From UBA6107 sp964459385 (GTDB taxonomy: Bacteria > Chloroflexota > Anaerolineae > Anaerolineales > Anaerolineaceae), in contig CAYWLG010000007.1 in NCBI GenBank assembly GCA_964459385.1, positions 1 to 64,000 on the forward strand: a stretch of DNA of 64,000 bases. The letters are read 5' to 3'. Below are positions 10,184-19,560 of this stretch, piece after piece. Positions within the stretch are counted from its first letter, which is position 1. The number at the start of each line of letters is the position of its first letter. A model generated the notes under the pieces. That model made no database searches and was not told the DNA's origin. It saw nothing but the letters and a program-made list of their open reading frames with translations. The translations under genes were made by a program, and so were the position numbers.

Positions 10184-11788
10184 ATGGATTCCGTCGAAAA
10201 CAATCAGCCCAATACCGCAAATCGCCAGATCGCCCGGGCCGCCGGGACGATCGTGATCCCAATGCTGCTCGGGCAGGTGTTAAGCCTGGTTGCTTCAATA
10301 TTGATCGGCCATCTTTATGGCATGAGCGATCAGAACGATGCCTACACAGCGGCGAACATTTTGCCTAACATCCTGTATAACCTGGTGGCGGGCGGCGCGT
10401 TGGCCTCGGCCTTCATTCCCACTTTTACCACCCTGCTCACGCGCGGAGATCGCAAAACCGCCTGGAAGCTGGCTTCTTCGGTCGCCAACCTGGTAACCCT
10501 CATCCTTGTGCTGCTGTGCACCATTGCTGCTTTGTTTGCCCCCTGGACTGTCACCCATATTTTGTCCTCCGGTTTTACTGACCCCGCCAAGATTGCCCTG
10601 ACGGCCCAATTGCTGCGCATTCAATTGATCGCCCCCATCATCTTTGGCCTGAGCGGATTAATGATGGGCATCATCAACGCCCACCAGAGTTTCTTGTGGC
10701 CCGCACTGGCACCGGCCATGTATTCGCTGGGGAAGATCATCGGGGCTTTGTTTCTGGCGCCGCACTTTGGCCCGCAAGGACTCGCCTGGGGGGTGGTGGC
10801 CGGGGCGGCCATGCACGGATTGATCCAACTGCCGGCGCTGCTCAAATTGCCTGAGCGCGCCTATACCCCTACATTGGGGCTGAAATTGCCCGAAGTGCGC
10901 GAGGTGGCGCGTTTGATGGGGCCGCGCCTGATCGGCGTCTCCATTGTTCAATTAAATCTGCTCATCAACAGCAACCTGGCTTCCCCATATTCAGGGGCCA
11001 CCGCTGCGATCAATTATGCTTTTGCACTGATGTTGATCCCAGAAGCGGTCATCGCGCAGGCCACGGCCACCGCCGCCCTGCCCACCTTTTCGGCACAGGT
11101 GGCGCAGAACAAGCCGGAAGACATGCGCTCTTCAATGGCGGTTTTGCTGCGTGGGGTGCTGATGTTGGCCCTGCCGGCCTCGCTGGGCCTGATCCTGATG
11201 GGCAAGCCGCTGGTGGCGTTGATCTATCAATACCGCCAGTTCACCTCCAACTCAACCGAGATGGTCGTGTGGGCGCTCATGTTTTACGCGGCTGGCCTGG
11301 TCTTTCATTCCGTCGTCGAGATCGTTTCGCGTGCGTTTTATGCCCTGCACGATACGCGTACCCCGGTGATGGTGGGCGTGGTTGCTATGAGCCTGAATGT
11401 GGGGCTCAGTTTCTTGTTCACCTGGGCCTTTCAACAGATGGGCTGGATGCCGCACGGCGGCCTGGCCCTGGCCAATTCGCTGGCCACAGCTCTTGAAACG
11501 ATAGGTCTGCTTTTCTTTATGCGCCGGCGTTTGGGCGGCCTGCAATTAAAGGTCGTTGGCACCGGGGTGCTCAAAGCGGCCGTTGCCACACTGGCCATGT
11601 CGCTCTCGCTTTGGGGTTGGCTGCATTTTACAGCGGGCCATTCCACGGTGCTGATCGCTCTGGGCGGTTTGCTGCTGGGGGTTGCAATTTATCTGGTCAT
11701 GCTCATCCTTCTCAAGGTGCCGGAACTGTCCCTGCTTGGACGTGTGCTCAAGCGTTTTCTGCCGCAGCGGCCGAATCACGCGGGGTAG
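10184..11788 (+). CDS. murJ: Lipid II flippase MurJ (MviN family)
   Basis: This integral membrane protein of 534 residues has about 14 predicted segments and the MurJ pattern near the N-terminus (RAAGTIVIPMLLGQVLSLVA, then NILPNILYNLVAGGALASAF). It moves lipid-linked peptidoglycan precursor across the cytoplasmic membrane. The Asn-x-x-Pro-Asn and Ala-Phe-x-Pro motifs of the family are present (FIPTF). A -10 box lies only 7 bp upstream. A GNAT gene begins 4 bp after the stop and SagB follows, so the three are likely one transcript. Confidence 0.94.
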   Translation: MDSVENNQPNTANRQIARAAGTIVIPMLLGQVLSLVASILIGHLYGMSDQNDAYTAANILPNILYNLVAGGALASAFIPTFTTLLTRGDRKTAWKLASSVANLVTLILVLLCTIAALFAPWTVTHILSSGFTDPAKIALTAQLLRIQLIAPIIFGLSGLMMGIINAHQSFLWPALAPAMYSLGKIIGALFLAPHFGPQGLAWGVVAGAAMHGLIQLPALLKLPERAYTPTLGLKLPEVREVARLMGPRLIGVSIVQLNLLINSNLASPYSGATAAINYAFALMLIPEAVIAQATATAALPTFSAQVAQNKPEDMRSSMAVLLRGVLMLALPASLGLILMGKPLVALIYQYRQFTSNSTEMVVWALMFYAAGLVFHSVVEIVSRAFYALHDTRTPVMVGVVAMSLNVGLSFLFTWAFQQMGWMPHGGLALANSLATALETIGLLFFMRRRLGGLQLKVVGTGVLKAAVATLAMSLSLWGWLHFTAGHSTVLIALGGLLLGVAIYLVMLILLKVPELSLLGRVLKRFLPQRPNHAG

Positions 11789-11791
11789 AAA

Positions 11792-12421
11792 ATGAATATC
11801 AAAATTCGCCCCGCTGCCCCAACAGACGCATCCACGGCTGCCCTTTTGCTCGCGGACACGATGGGCGGCTATGGGGTGATGACAATGGGGCTGGGCAGTC
11901 TTGACCGCGAAGTGAACATACTAAAAACTTGGTTTGCTCGCCCAGGGCATCGCTTCAGCTATGAATTTTGCTGGCTGGCCGAAGTGCAGGGCGAGATCGC
12001 CGGTTTGCTCTTAACCCTGCCGGGAGATCGCCTGGGTGAGTTGGAAGGGGCACTTGCCAGAGGAATTTTTCGCTTGTACAGCATTCCAGAAGTGCTCAAA
12101 ATGCTCTGGCGGTTGATGGTGATCGGCCGTTCGGATGAGGCGAAAAAAAACGAATACATTCTCGCACATCTGGCGGTTGCCCCCAATTACCGACGCCAGG
12201 GGATTGCGTTAAAATTGATCGAAAAAGCCGCAGCCTTGGCGCAGCAGAACGGCTTTTCTCGCCTGGTGCTGGAAGTGGAACTGGACAACGCTCCGGCGCA
12301 GACGCTTTATGCAAGATGCGGCTTTGAACGGCAGTTCAGAACAGAGTTTGGCCGTCACGCCAAAACGCTGCACTGCCCTGGTTTTGATAAACTTGTAAAA
12401 ATTGTTTCAACTGGAGGGTAA
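11792..12421 (+). CDS. GNAT-family N-acetyltransferase
   Basis: This protein of 209 residues has the acetyl-CoA site of GNAT enzymes: LAVAPNYRRQGIALKLIEKA is the V-x-P-x-x-R-x-x-G/A loop. A C-terminal NAPAQTLYARCGFE closes the fold. An inserted region (about 60-120) is longer than in the smallest family members. The acceptor is unknown; the rimI-like layout fits protein or small-molecule acetylation. It starts 4 bp after murJ. Its last codons contain the ribosome site of the next gene, so translation is probably coupled. Confidence 0.88.
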   Translation: MNIKIRPAAPTDASTAALLLADTMGGYGVMTMGLGSLDREVNILKTWFARPGHRFSYEFCWLAEVQGEIAGLLLTLPGDRLGELEGALARGIFRLYSIPEVLKMLWRLMVIGRSDEAKKNEYILAHLAVAPNYRRQGIALKLIEKAAALAQQNGFSRLVLEVELDNAPAQTLYARCGFERQFRTEFGRHAKTLHCPGFDKLVKIVSTGG

Positions 12422-12422
12422 T

Positions 12423-13169
12423 ATGGCAGAATCAATCGGACAGGAATTCATGCGCAGAACGCGCTATTCGGAAATCTCACAGTCACCCCAGGATCAGGGC
12501 ATCATCCCACAGCCTCCGCTGGAGCTGCCCATCCCTGAAGGTGTCACGTTGATCGATCTTCCCCATCCATCCACCTTTTCAGTGCCCGCCCTGGATGTGC
12601 GCACGGCCATTGAAGATCGACGCACTTTGCGCAAATATGCTGAGACGGCGCTCACCTTGAACGAACTGAGTTATTTGTTGTGGGTTTCTCAGGGAGTAAA
12701 GCGCATTTCCAGCCGTCCGTCAACGGCCCGCACCGTTCCTTCAGCCGGAGCACGCCACGCTCTTGAGACTTATTTGCTCATCAACCGCGTGGAGGGTCTG
12801 GCAGCGGGGCTTTATCGCTACGCCGCCATCGAACACAAATTGTTCAAGATCGAAACGGATGCCGATATTAACGCCCAGATCACGGCGGCCTGTCACGATC
12901 AGTCGCAGGTGGCCAACAGTGCAGCCACCTTCATCTGGGTGGCCGTGGTGGAGCGCATGTTCTGGCGCTATGTGGAACGCGGCTATCGCTACATGCACCT
13001 GGACGCCGGCCATGCCTGCCAAAACCTCTCGTTGGGTGCGGAACAACTGGCCTGCGGCATTTGCCCGATTGCCGCTTATGACGACGACCAGCTCAACCAA
13101 ACGCTGGGGCTGGATGGTAAAAACCTGTTCGTGATCTATCTGGCTTCATTGGGCAAAAAGGTCGTTTAA
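12423..13169 (+). CDS. SagB-type FMN oxidoreductase
   Basis: This protein of 248 residues belongs to the nitroreductase fold, SagB/ThcOx branch: an RTAIEDRRTLRKYAE motif near the start, then TARTVPSAGARHALETYL, the FMN region, and LGAEQLACGICPIAAYDDD near the end. Family members oxidise azoline rings in ribosomal peptides, but many stand-alone copies of unknown function exist. No cyclodehydratase or precursor peptide lies nearby. The ATG at 12423 was chosen because GGAGGG lies 5 bp upstream, inside the end of the GNAT gene. The frame could also begin at 12402. Confidence 0.85.
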   Translation: MAESIGQEFMRRTRYSEISQSPQDQGIIPQPPLELPIPEGVTLIDLPHPSTFSVPALDVRTAIEDRRTLRKYAETALTLNELSYLLWVSQGVKRISSRPSTARTVPSAGARHALETYLLINRVEGLAAGLYRYAAIEHKLFKIETDADINAQITAACHDQSQVANSAATFIWVAVVERMFWRYVERGYRYMHLDAGHACQNLSLGAEQLACGICPIAAYDDDQLNQTLGLDGKNLFVIYLASLGKKVV

Positions 13170-13210
13170 AAATTGCTCCGTGTGAAGCAAATTTGTTTTT
13201 GCACAGGAAT

Positions 13211-13244
13211 AAAAAGGCCGTGAAGAGTTTTCTTCCCGGCCTTT
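13211..13244. terminator. Terminator between SagB gene and pfkA
   Basis: AAAGGCCG (13213-13220) pairs with CGGCCTTT (13237-13244), with a second GAAGA/TCTTC helix inside. A-rich on the left and T-rich on the right, it can serve both convergent transcripts. Confidence 0.8.
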
Positions 13245-13248
13245 GCTT

Positions 13249-14235
13249 TTATCGGGCCAGCATGCCGGCCATGTGAACAAATTCCTCTGATACGCGTTTT
13301 GGGTTGGCAAGCACCTCATCAATGGGCACGGGGGTGATGTCCCCCCCATTTAAGCCGGTCATCACATTGCTCAGCCCGTCCATCAGAAATTCCACCGCTT
13401 TGACACCGAATCGGGTGGCCAGCAGCCGGTCAAAAGCGGTCGGTTTGCCGCCGCGTTGAATGTGCCCCAGAATGGTCACCCGCGTGGTGAAGCCGATATC
13501 CATGGCGTCGATCATGGCGCCCAACTCTGCGGTGTGGGGCTTGTATCCTTCGGCAACCACGATGATGGCGTGGGTCTTGCCGCGGCGATAGGCTTCTTCA
13601 ATCGAGGTAGCCACCTGCTCGGGGGGAATATTGCTTTCAGGGATGAGCACCAGTTCTGCCCCGGTAACGATGCCGGCCTGCACGGCCAGGTAGCCCGACT
13701 CGCGTCCCATCGTCTCGACCAAAAAGGCACGGTTATGAGAAGAAGCCGTGTCACGAATCTTGTCGATGCCGTCCACGATGGTATTCAAGGCCGTATCCAC
13801 GCCGATGCACATGTCGGTGCCGTAAATGTCGTTATCGATACTGGCGGGCACGCCCATGACGGGCACACCCTTTTGCGCCAGCACCTGCGCGCCGTGCAGC
13901 GAACCGTCGCCGCCGGCCACGATCACAGCATCCATGCCGGCGTTGTTGATCTGGCGCACGGCCTCGCGCTGGCCGCTGGCCTCGCGGAACTCTTTGCTGC
14001 GGGCGGTCTGCAAAATGGTGCCACCGCGCTGCAAAATGCCACCCACGTCACGCACGCCCAGCTCACAGAATTTGCCGTGGATCAAGCCTTCGTAGCCGCC
14101 TTCGATGCCCAACACGCGGATGTGATTGGCCGAGGCCGTGCGTACCACTGCCCGGATGAACGGATTCATACCGGGAGCATCACCACCGGAGGTCATCACC
14201 CCGATCGTCTGAATTTTCTTGCCTGGTTCTACCAT
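13249..14235 (-). CDS. pfkA: 6-phosphofructokinase
   Basis: This protein of 328 residues phosphorylates fructose 6-phosphate in glycolysis. MTSGGDAPGMN opens the nucleotide site. GGDGS has Gly at the position that selects ATP over pyrophosphate (PPi enzymes have Asp). The catalytic loop reads PASIDND, where the E. coli enzyme has PGTIDND. METMGRESGYLA and the HIQRGG segment are conserved. It begins 16 bp after dnaE on the same strand, with only a weak ribosome site, so it may depend on dnaE read-through. A terminator follows. Confidence 0.96.
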   Translation of the reverse strand: MVEPGKKIQTIGVMTSGGDAPGMNPFIRAVVRTASANHIRVLGIEGGYEGLIHGKFCELGVRDVGGILQRGGTILQTARSKEFREASGQREAVRQINNAGMDAVIVAGGDGSLHGAQVLAQKGVPVMGVPASIDNDIYGTDMCIGVDTALNTIVDGIDKIRDTASSHNRAFLVETMGRESGYLAVQAGIVTGAELVLIPESNIPPEQVATSIEEAYRRGKTHAIIVVAEGYKPHTAELGAMIDAMDIGFTTRVTILGHIQRGGKPTAFDRLLATRFGVKAVEFLMDGLSNVMTGLNGGDITPVPIDEVLANPKRVSEEFVHMAGMLAR

Positions 14236-14251
14236 ATATGATTTCGCTTTC

Positions 14252-17200
14252 TTACTGGAGTTTTATGATTTCGATTTGAACGTTTTCAGCGCCTACCAAT
14301 TCGGCGAGCTGATCGATTAACACCTGATTGATCCCGGTTGTATCGTTGGGAAAATCGAGAAAATGGCGATGTCCGTTTTCAAAGACCATGAAGCAGAAAT
14401 GATCGTTACCCGGGCAGGAGCGCAGCAAACCGTGCACGCGTTTTAAGCGACGCACGTCGCGCTCTTTATCGCCGCTGGCGCGCAGCACCAGGGTGACCAT
14501 GCGGGCATCGTGAGCGTCTAAGCTCTCCTGGCTGTCGTAGACACGTGGGTTGACCATGAAGGGCGGCATGCGTGTGGCCGGGCCAGGCTCTGCCATCTTG
14601 GGGGCAGGTTCTACCACGGGCTCAACGTGCAGGGCCACTTGCGGTTCTGCATGGGGAGGAATCACTACAACAGATTCGGCAACCGGCAGATCGGGCTCGC
14701 TTATCTCCACATCCACTTCTGCATCAAAGAGGAAGTTTCTATCATCACCGGGGGGCATATTCAAGTGCCAGTCTGCCGGTTCTGGTGGCATGGGGGGCTC
14801 ATCGTCGGTCGCATCTTCTGGTGGAAGATCGACATTTTGAACGACTGGTCGTTCTTCTGCCCGGTATGTAGGCCGCTCAGTCTGATATCGCGCTGGCGCT
14901 TCGTAAACGGCGGTTTCATTGTTGCTGGCAGCGCTGAGGTCTTCTTCGCTCACCGCCCTCACCGAATCCACCAGGATCTTCGGGTCGGCACTTTCGGCAT
15001 CCACTTTGCCATCCACCAAAAGAATGCTGTCCTGATGGATCAGGCCACCGAATTTGCTCCAGGTCTTCGGGAAGATGACCAGTTCCACCGGGCCCTGCAG
15101 GTCTTCGATGGTGACAAAGGCCATTGGCTTGCCGGTTTTGGTGGTCAAGGTACGCATGCGCGAAACCAGACCGGCCACGGTAACCGGTTCTTTGTTGGCG
15201 GCTTCGCTCAGGTCGCTTGAAAAATGGGTGATCCTGCCGCGCAGCGCATTGATATAGGGGCTGAGCGGGTGGTCAGAAACATATAGACCGATCAACTCTT
15301 TTTCCCATTCAAGCTGTTCGCGCGGGTCAAGGGTTGAAAGGGTCGGCAGATAAATGGATTCTTCCACGCCCTCTACTGTGCCAAAAAAGCTCATCTGGCC
15401 CGATTGCAGCGCCCTGAAGTGGCTGCTGCTGATCGAGATCATGTTATCCATCGCATCGAGCAAGGCTTTTCGCGGCCCAAAATCGTCGAGCGCCCCCACG
15501 CGGATCAGGCATTCCAGGCTGCGTTTGCCCACCTGGCGCAGATCCACGCGGCGGATGAAATCGTTGAGGTCTTTGAACTTGCCCTCTTTGCGGGCTTCCA
15601 TGATCAGTTCAACCGGCGCCTGACCGACGTTCTTCACAGCGCCCATGCCGAAACGGATGGCAGCACAGTCGCCATTGCAATCTTCGATGGTAAAATCCCA
15701 GCCGCTCGAGTTAACGTCCGGGGGCAGCACGTCAAACCCCATCGAACGGCAGTCGGCAGCATAGAAGGCGATCTTGGCGGTATCGTTTTTCGAGGCCGAG
15801 AGCAAAGCGGTCATATATTCGACCGTGTAATGAGCTTTCAGATAAGCCGTCTCGACCGCGATCACGCCATAATCGGCCGCGTGGCTTTTGTTGAAGCCGT
15901 AACGGGCAAAGTTCTCCCAGTCCTCAAAGATGGCCCTGGCCACCTCCAACGGCATGCCGTTCTTCTCGGCGCCCTTGGTGAACTTGTCTTTGTGCTTGGC
16001 GATGGCCTCTGCGTTTTTCTTTGAAATGGCTTTGCGCAGATCGTCAGCTTCAGAGGCGGTATAACCGGCAATATTGATGGCCGAGAACATGATCTGTTCC
16101 TGGTAGATCGGAATGCCGTAGGTGTCGCCGAACTCTTTTTCGAGCATGGGGTGACGATAGGTCACCTCTTCTTCGCCGTGCATACGCTTGATGTAAGACG
16201 GGATGAACTCCATTGGCCCCGGCCGGAAGAGCGCCACCATGGCGATAATGTTATCCAGGTTCTGCGGCTTCATCTGCAGGATGTAACGGGTCATGCCGTT
16301 GCCTTCCAGTTGGAAGACGCCGGCCGTGTGACCCTGTCCGAGGAACTCGAAGGTCTTGGGGTCGTCAATGGGGATATTGTGCAGGTTCAGGTCAACGCCG
16401 TGGCGCTCGCGGATGAAATCGCAGGCGCGCTGCATGATGGTCAGGGTTGAGAGGCCGAGAAAGTCCACTTTCAGCAGCCCCATCTTATCCACGATGTTCA
16501 TTTCAAACTGGGTGACCGTCTTGATGGGCGAATCTTCAGATCCGCTGGTAGGGCGGTGCAGGGGCGAATATTCCACCAGGGGAATATCGGTAATGACCAC
16601 ACCGGCAGCGTGGGTACCTGCATTACGCACCACCCCTTCCATCTGGCTGGCGGTGTCGATCAGGTCGCGCAGGTAGTCGGCTTCATTGTGAATGGCCTTA
16701 AAAGCCTCGTCGTCCACCACCGCTTCGGCCAGGGACATTTGCTTGCCCGGCACGTTGGGGATGGCCTTGGCAACGCGATCTACCTCAGAAAGCGGAATAT
16801 CCATGACACGGCCCACGTCGCGGACGGCCATGCGCGCGCCGAGGGTGCCAAAGGTGATGATCTGGGCCACTTTATCGCTGCCGTAATGTTTGGCGCAGTA
16901 TTCCATGATCATGGCGCGCTTGTCATCTTGAAAGTCGAGGTCGATATCAGGCATGGAGATACGGCCTGGGTTCAAGAAACGCTCAAAGATCAGGCCGTGC
17001 TGAATGGGCTCCACCATCGTGATGTCGAGGGTATAGGCCACCATAGAACCGGCTGCAGAACCACGCGCGTTGTACCACACGTTATTGGCGGCGGCGAAAC
17101 GGGTCAGGTCCCACACGATCAAGAAGTAGGCATCAAACCCCATCTGATGGATGACGCCCAGTTCATATTCCAGGCGCTCACGAATTTCGGGGCTGTTGGC

Positions 17201-18136
17201 TTTGGCGCCATATTTGCGCACCAGGCCTTCTTCGCACAGCTTGCGCAGATAGCTCTCAGCCGTGAATCCATCGGGCACCTCGAACTGCGGCAGGTGATAA
17301 CCTTTGCGGGTGATATCCACATTGCAGCGTTCGGCAACCATGAGGGTGTTCTTGAGCGCTTCGGGGTTTTCAGGGAAGAGCGCCGCCATTTCTTGGGGCG
17401 AGCGCAGATAGAACGAGTCGCCGGTCATGCGCATGCGATTGGGGTCGCTCAAAAGCGAGCCGGTCTGGATGCACAGCATGATGTCTTGCAGGCGGGCATC
17501 TTCACGGTTGATGTAATGCACATCGTTGGTCGCTATGGTTTGCAGCCCGAAACGCTTGCCCAGATCGAGCAGGGTCTTGTTCAAGGCCGGCAGTTCGGGG
17601 ATGTTGTGATTTTGCAGCTCAACAAAGAAATTGTCTTTGCCGAAAACGTTGATGTACCATTCCAGCACTTCGCGTCCGGCCTCTACCCCTTTGTTGAGGA
17701 TGGTGCGCGGCACTTCGCCCGACATGCACGAAGTGGAGGCGATGATGCCTTCTGAGTGCTGTTCGAGAAATTCGTGATCGACACGGGGGTAGTAATAAAA
17801 GCCATCCAGTTGAGAGGCACTGGCAATCTTCAACAAGTTCTTGTAGCCGGTCTCGTTTTCGGCCAACAAAAGCAGATGGTAGCTGTGCTTGTCTTTTTGT
17901 GAATCACGGTCGCTCATGCGCCGCGCAGCCACGTAGGTTTCGAGCCCCAAAATCGGTTTGACGCCAGCGTCTTTGGCGGCCATAAAAAATTCGACCACCC
18001 CAAACATCGTGCCGTGGTCGGTGATCGCGATCGAATCCATGCCCAGTTCTTTGGTGCGCTGAACCAGCTTCTTGATCTTGCTGAAGCCATCCAGGAGTGA
18101 ATATTCAGTGTGGACGTGAAGATGGGCAAAAGACAT
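14252..18136 (-). CDS. dnaE: DNA polymerase III alpha subunit
   Basis: This replicative polymerase has 1294 residues. An N-terminal PHP domain (HLHVHTEYSLLDG and TDHGTMFG) comes first. The palm holds the catalytic acids in MPDIDLDF (~395). Tandem helix-hairpin-helix and OB domains follow. A Pro/Glu-rich segment of ~120 residues (about 1050-1190, with ATDDEPPMPPEPADW) precedes a C-terminal ~80-residue domain, so it is longer than E. coli DnaE. No intein is seen. I chose ATG 18136 with GAGTGAG upstream over a TTG at 18154. pfkA follows 16 bp downstream. Confidence 0.97.
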   Translation of the reverse strand: MSFAHLHVHTEYSLLDGFSKIKKLVQRTKELGMDSIAITDHGTMFGVVEFFMAAKDAGVKPILGLETYVAARRMSDRDSQKDKHSYHLLLLAENETGYKNLLKIASASQLDGFYYYPRVDHEFLEQHSEGIIASTSCMSGEVPRTILNKGVEAGREVLEWYINVFGKDNFFVELQNHNIPELPALNKTLLDLGKRFGLQTIATNDVHYINREDARLQDIMLCIQTGSLLSDPNRMRMTGDSFYLRSPQEMAALFPENPEALKNTLMVAERCNVDITRKGYHLPQFEVPDGFTAESYLRKLCEEGLVRKYGAKANSPEIRERLEYELGVIHQMGFDAYFLIVWDLTRFAAANNVWYNARGSAAGSMVAYTLDITMVEPIQHGLIFERFLNPGRISMPDIDLDFQDDKRAMIMEYCAKHYGSDKVAQIITFGTLGARMAVRDVGRVMDIPLSEVDRVAKAIPNVPGKQMSLAEAVVDDEAFKAIHNEADYLRDLIDTASQMEGVVRNAGTHAAGVVITDIPLVEYSPLHRPTSGSEDSPIKTVTQFEMNIVDKMGLLKVDFLGLSTLTIMQRACDFIRERHGVDLNLHNIPIDDPKTFEFLGQGHTAGVFQLEGNGMTRYILQMKPQNLDNIIAMVALFRPGPMEFIPSYIKRMHGEEEVTYRHPMLEKEFGDTYGIPIYQEQIMFSAINIAGYTASEADDLRKAISKKNAEAIAKHKDKFTKGAEKNGMPLEVARAIFEDWENFARYGFNKSHAADYGVIAVETAYLKAHYTVEYMTALLSASKNDTAKIAFYAADCRSMGFDVLPPDVNSSGWDFTIEDCNGDCAAIRFGMGAVKNVGQAPVELIMEARKEGKFKDLNDFIRRVDLRQVGKRSLECLIRVGALDDFGPRKALLDAMDNMISISSSHFRALQSGQMSFFGTVEGVEESIYLPTLSTLDPREQLEWEKELIGLYVSDHPLSPYINALRGRITHFSSDLSEAANKEPVTVAGLVSRMRTLTTKTGKPMAFVTIEDLQGPVELVIFPKTWSKFGGLIHQDSILLVDGKVDAESADPKILVDSVRAVSEEDLSAASNNETAVYEAPARYQTERPTYRAEERPVVQNVDLPPEDATDDEPPMPPEPADWHLNMPPGDDRNFLFDAEVDVEISEPDLPVAESVVVIPPHAEPQVALHVEPVVEPAPKMAEPGPATRMPPFMVNPRVYDSQESLDAHDARMVTLVLRASGDKERDVRRLKRVHGLLRSCPGNDHFCFMVFENGHRHFLDFPNDTTGINQVLIDQLAELVGAENVQIEIIKLQ

Positions 18137-18189
18137 GCGGCTCACTCGTTTCAAAAAGACAATAAAAAAGGGCCCTGCTAATTGAATTC

Positions 18190-18198
18190 ATTATAGCA
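18190..18198 (-). promoter_or_regulatory. Extended -10 promoter of dnaE
   Basis: On the minus strand this reads TGCTATAAT, an extended -10 box. It lies 54 bp upstream of the dnaE ATG. No good -35 box is seen at 17 bp, as is common for extended -10 promoters. Confidence 0.6.
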
Positions 18199-18324
18199 TG
18201 CCCATTCTTAAGACGACCTTCGCCGTCCAAATTTTTAAGTATTACTTTTATTTGTCAAGTTATTTTAGGTTATGCTTGGAATAATGATGTCAAATAAAAA
18301 TAAAAGCTCTTAAGATTTTATTGA

Positions 18325-19494
18325 TTAAGTTTCATTTTTGGGTGTTCCAAAACGATTCTGTTCTATTTTCTCTAAGAGTAGTGGCCAGAAAGAAATAGAA
18401 GCGCTTTGGAGTCTTTGAAAATCATTTTTATCAAGAATGATACATATATTACCATCTTCATGGAAGGATTTTCTAATTAAACTCTTTGCAGCCTTTTCTT
18501 CTTCGCCAGTAATACCATTTTTTGCAAAAACAATGCCGAATTTTGCATGGGTAAGCCTCATCCTGTAAAGGAAATAGCCGATATCTTTTACACCAACGTG
18601 ATCTTCCCAGTTCTTGCACTCAACTAAAAAGTATCGACCTAACAACTCGGTCACGATGTTGGTATTAAATAGATGATTACTGACAACGATATCGTATTCA
18701 GAACTACCTGTTTGATCGAGTATATTCCGTCTTGGAATTAAAGCAGGCATTAAAATAAATAAATAGGTTGCTAAATTCTCTAATTGATTTCCTTTATCAG
18801 TTGTACTAGAAGTTGTGGAATCAATCTTTTTTAGAAGTGCATTGAAGTAAACAGTGTTAATTTTATACTCAATCACATCTGTATTTATTGCGAAAAAGCT
18901 TGCATATTCAGGGTTTTGGTAAATCAATTTAGTGAGAATATTCTCTGAAAAAGATTCAGGGATTGTCCATTTATTTGATCTTATATCTGCGTTTTCTTTT
19001 GCGATTAGAGCAATTTTTTCTAAAAAATTTAAACCTAATCCAAAATCAATCTGAAGTAGGTGCTTTCCAGTCCCTCCACCTGTTGGGTGATTTCCTAGAA
19101 GGTCCTCAGCTTGAGTCAATAAAGCCCATCTAAAAGAGGCGCCTTTATCGCCCAAGTTTCGATATCTAATAGCTAGATAAGCACTCAATGAAGCTTTTGA
19201 CACATACTGATTTAATTCTGATTGAATACTACTTAACAAATTCCATCCAGAAATTAATATTTCAAAACCAGAAAAACTAAGGGATTGAGCAAAGAAATAA
19301 TCCCAAGTGGTTTCACCATATAAAACACAAGCTTGTCGAGCATCCTCTAAATTTGTTAAGTCAAAAATTTTCTTTTTAATAATTTCTTCTAATTCATTTG
19401 CACAAAACAATGGCAATCCAGAAATTTCCCCAGTTGACTGAAAATGATTGATTTTTTCATAAAGGTTTTTCTTTACAGTTTCATACTCTATCAT
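18325..19494 (-). CDS. PD-(D/E)XK nuclease-like protein, otherwise unknown
   Basis: This protein of 389 residues is not in a family I can name. The C-terminal third has SEYDIVV, then FLVECKNWEDHVGVKDI about 30 residues later. The D...ExK spacing and the following GIVFAKNG strand match the Mrr/restriction-endonuclease-like fold, so DNA cleavage is plausible. The N-terminal ~250 residues look helical and are unlike known motifs. The gene is clearly AT-richer than its neighbours and breaks up an otherwise housekeeping minus-strand block, which suggests transfer. No methyltransferase or helicase partner is adjacent. Confidence 0.6.
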   Translation of the reverse strand: MIEYETVKKNLYEKINHFQSTGEISGLPLFCANELEEIIKKKIFDLTNLEDARQACVLYGETTWDYFFAQSLSFSGFEILISGWNLLSSIQSELNQYVSKASLSAYLAIRYRNLGDKGASFRWALLTQAEDLLGNHPTGGGTGKHLLQIDFGLGLNFLEKIALIAKENADIRSNKWTIPESFSENILTKLIYQNPEYASFFAINTDVIEYKINTVYFNALLKKIDSTTSSTTDKGNQLENLATYLFILMPALIPRRNILDQTGSSEYDIVVSNHLFNTNIVTELLGRYFLVECKNWEDHVGVKDIGYFLYRMRLTHAKFGIVFAKNGITGEEEKAAKSLIRKSFHEDGNICIILDKNDFQRLQSASISFWPLLLEKIEQNRFGTPKNET

Positions 19495-19560
19495 GTGCCC
19501 CTCTACATATTATAAAGATTGAAATTATTTACCTGTTGAGAGCATATTAACGATGAAAAC

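Noticed and set aside
14252..18136. Intein in dnaE
   Set aside because: Polymerase motifs are continuous, and no splice motifs or homing nuclease block are seen. The extra length is explained by the C-terminal Pro/Glu-rich region.
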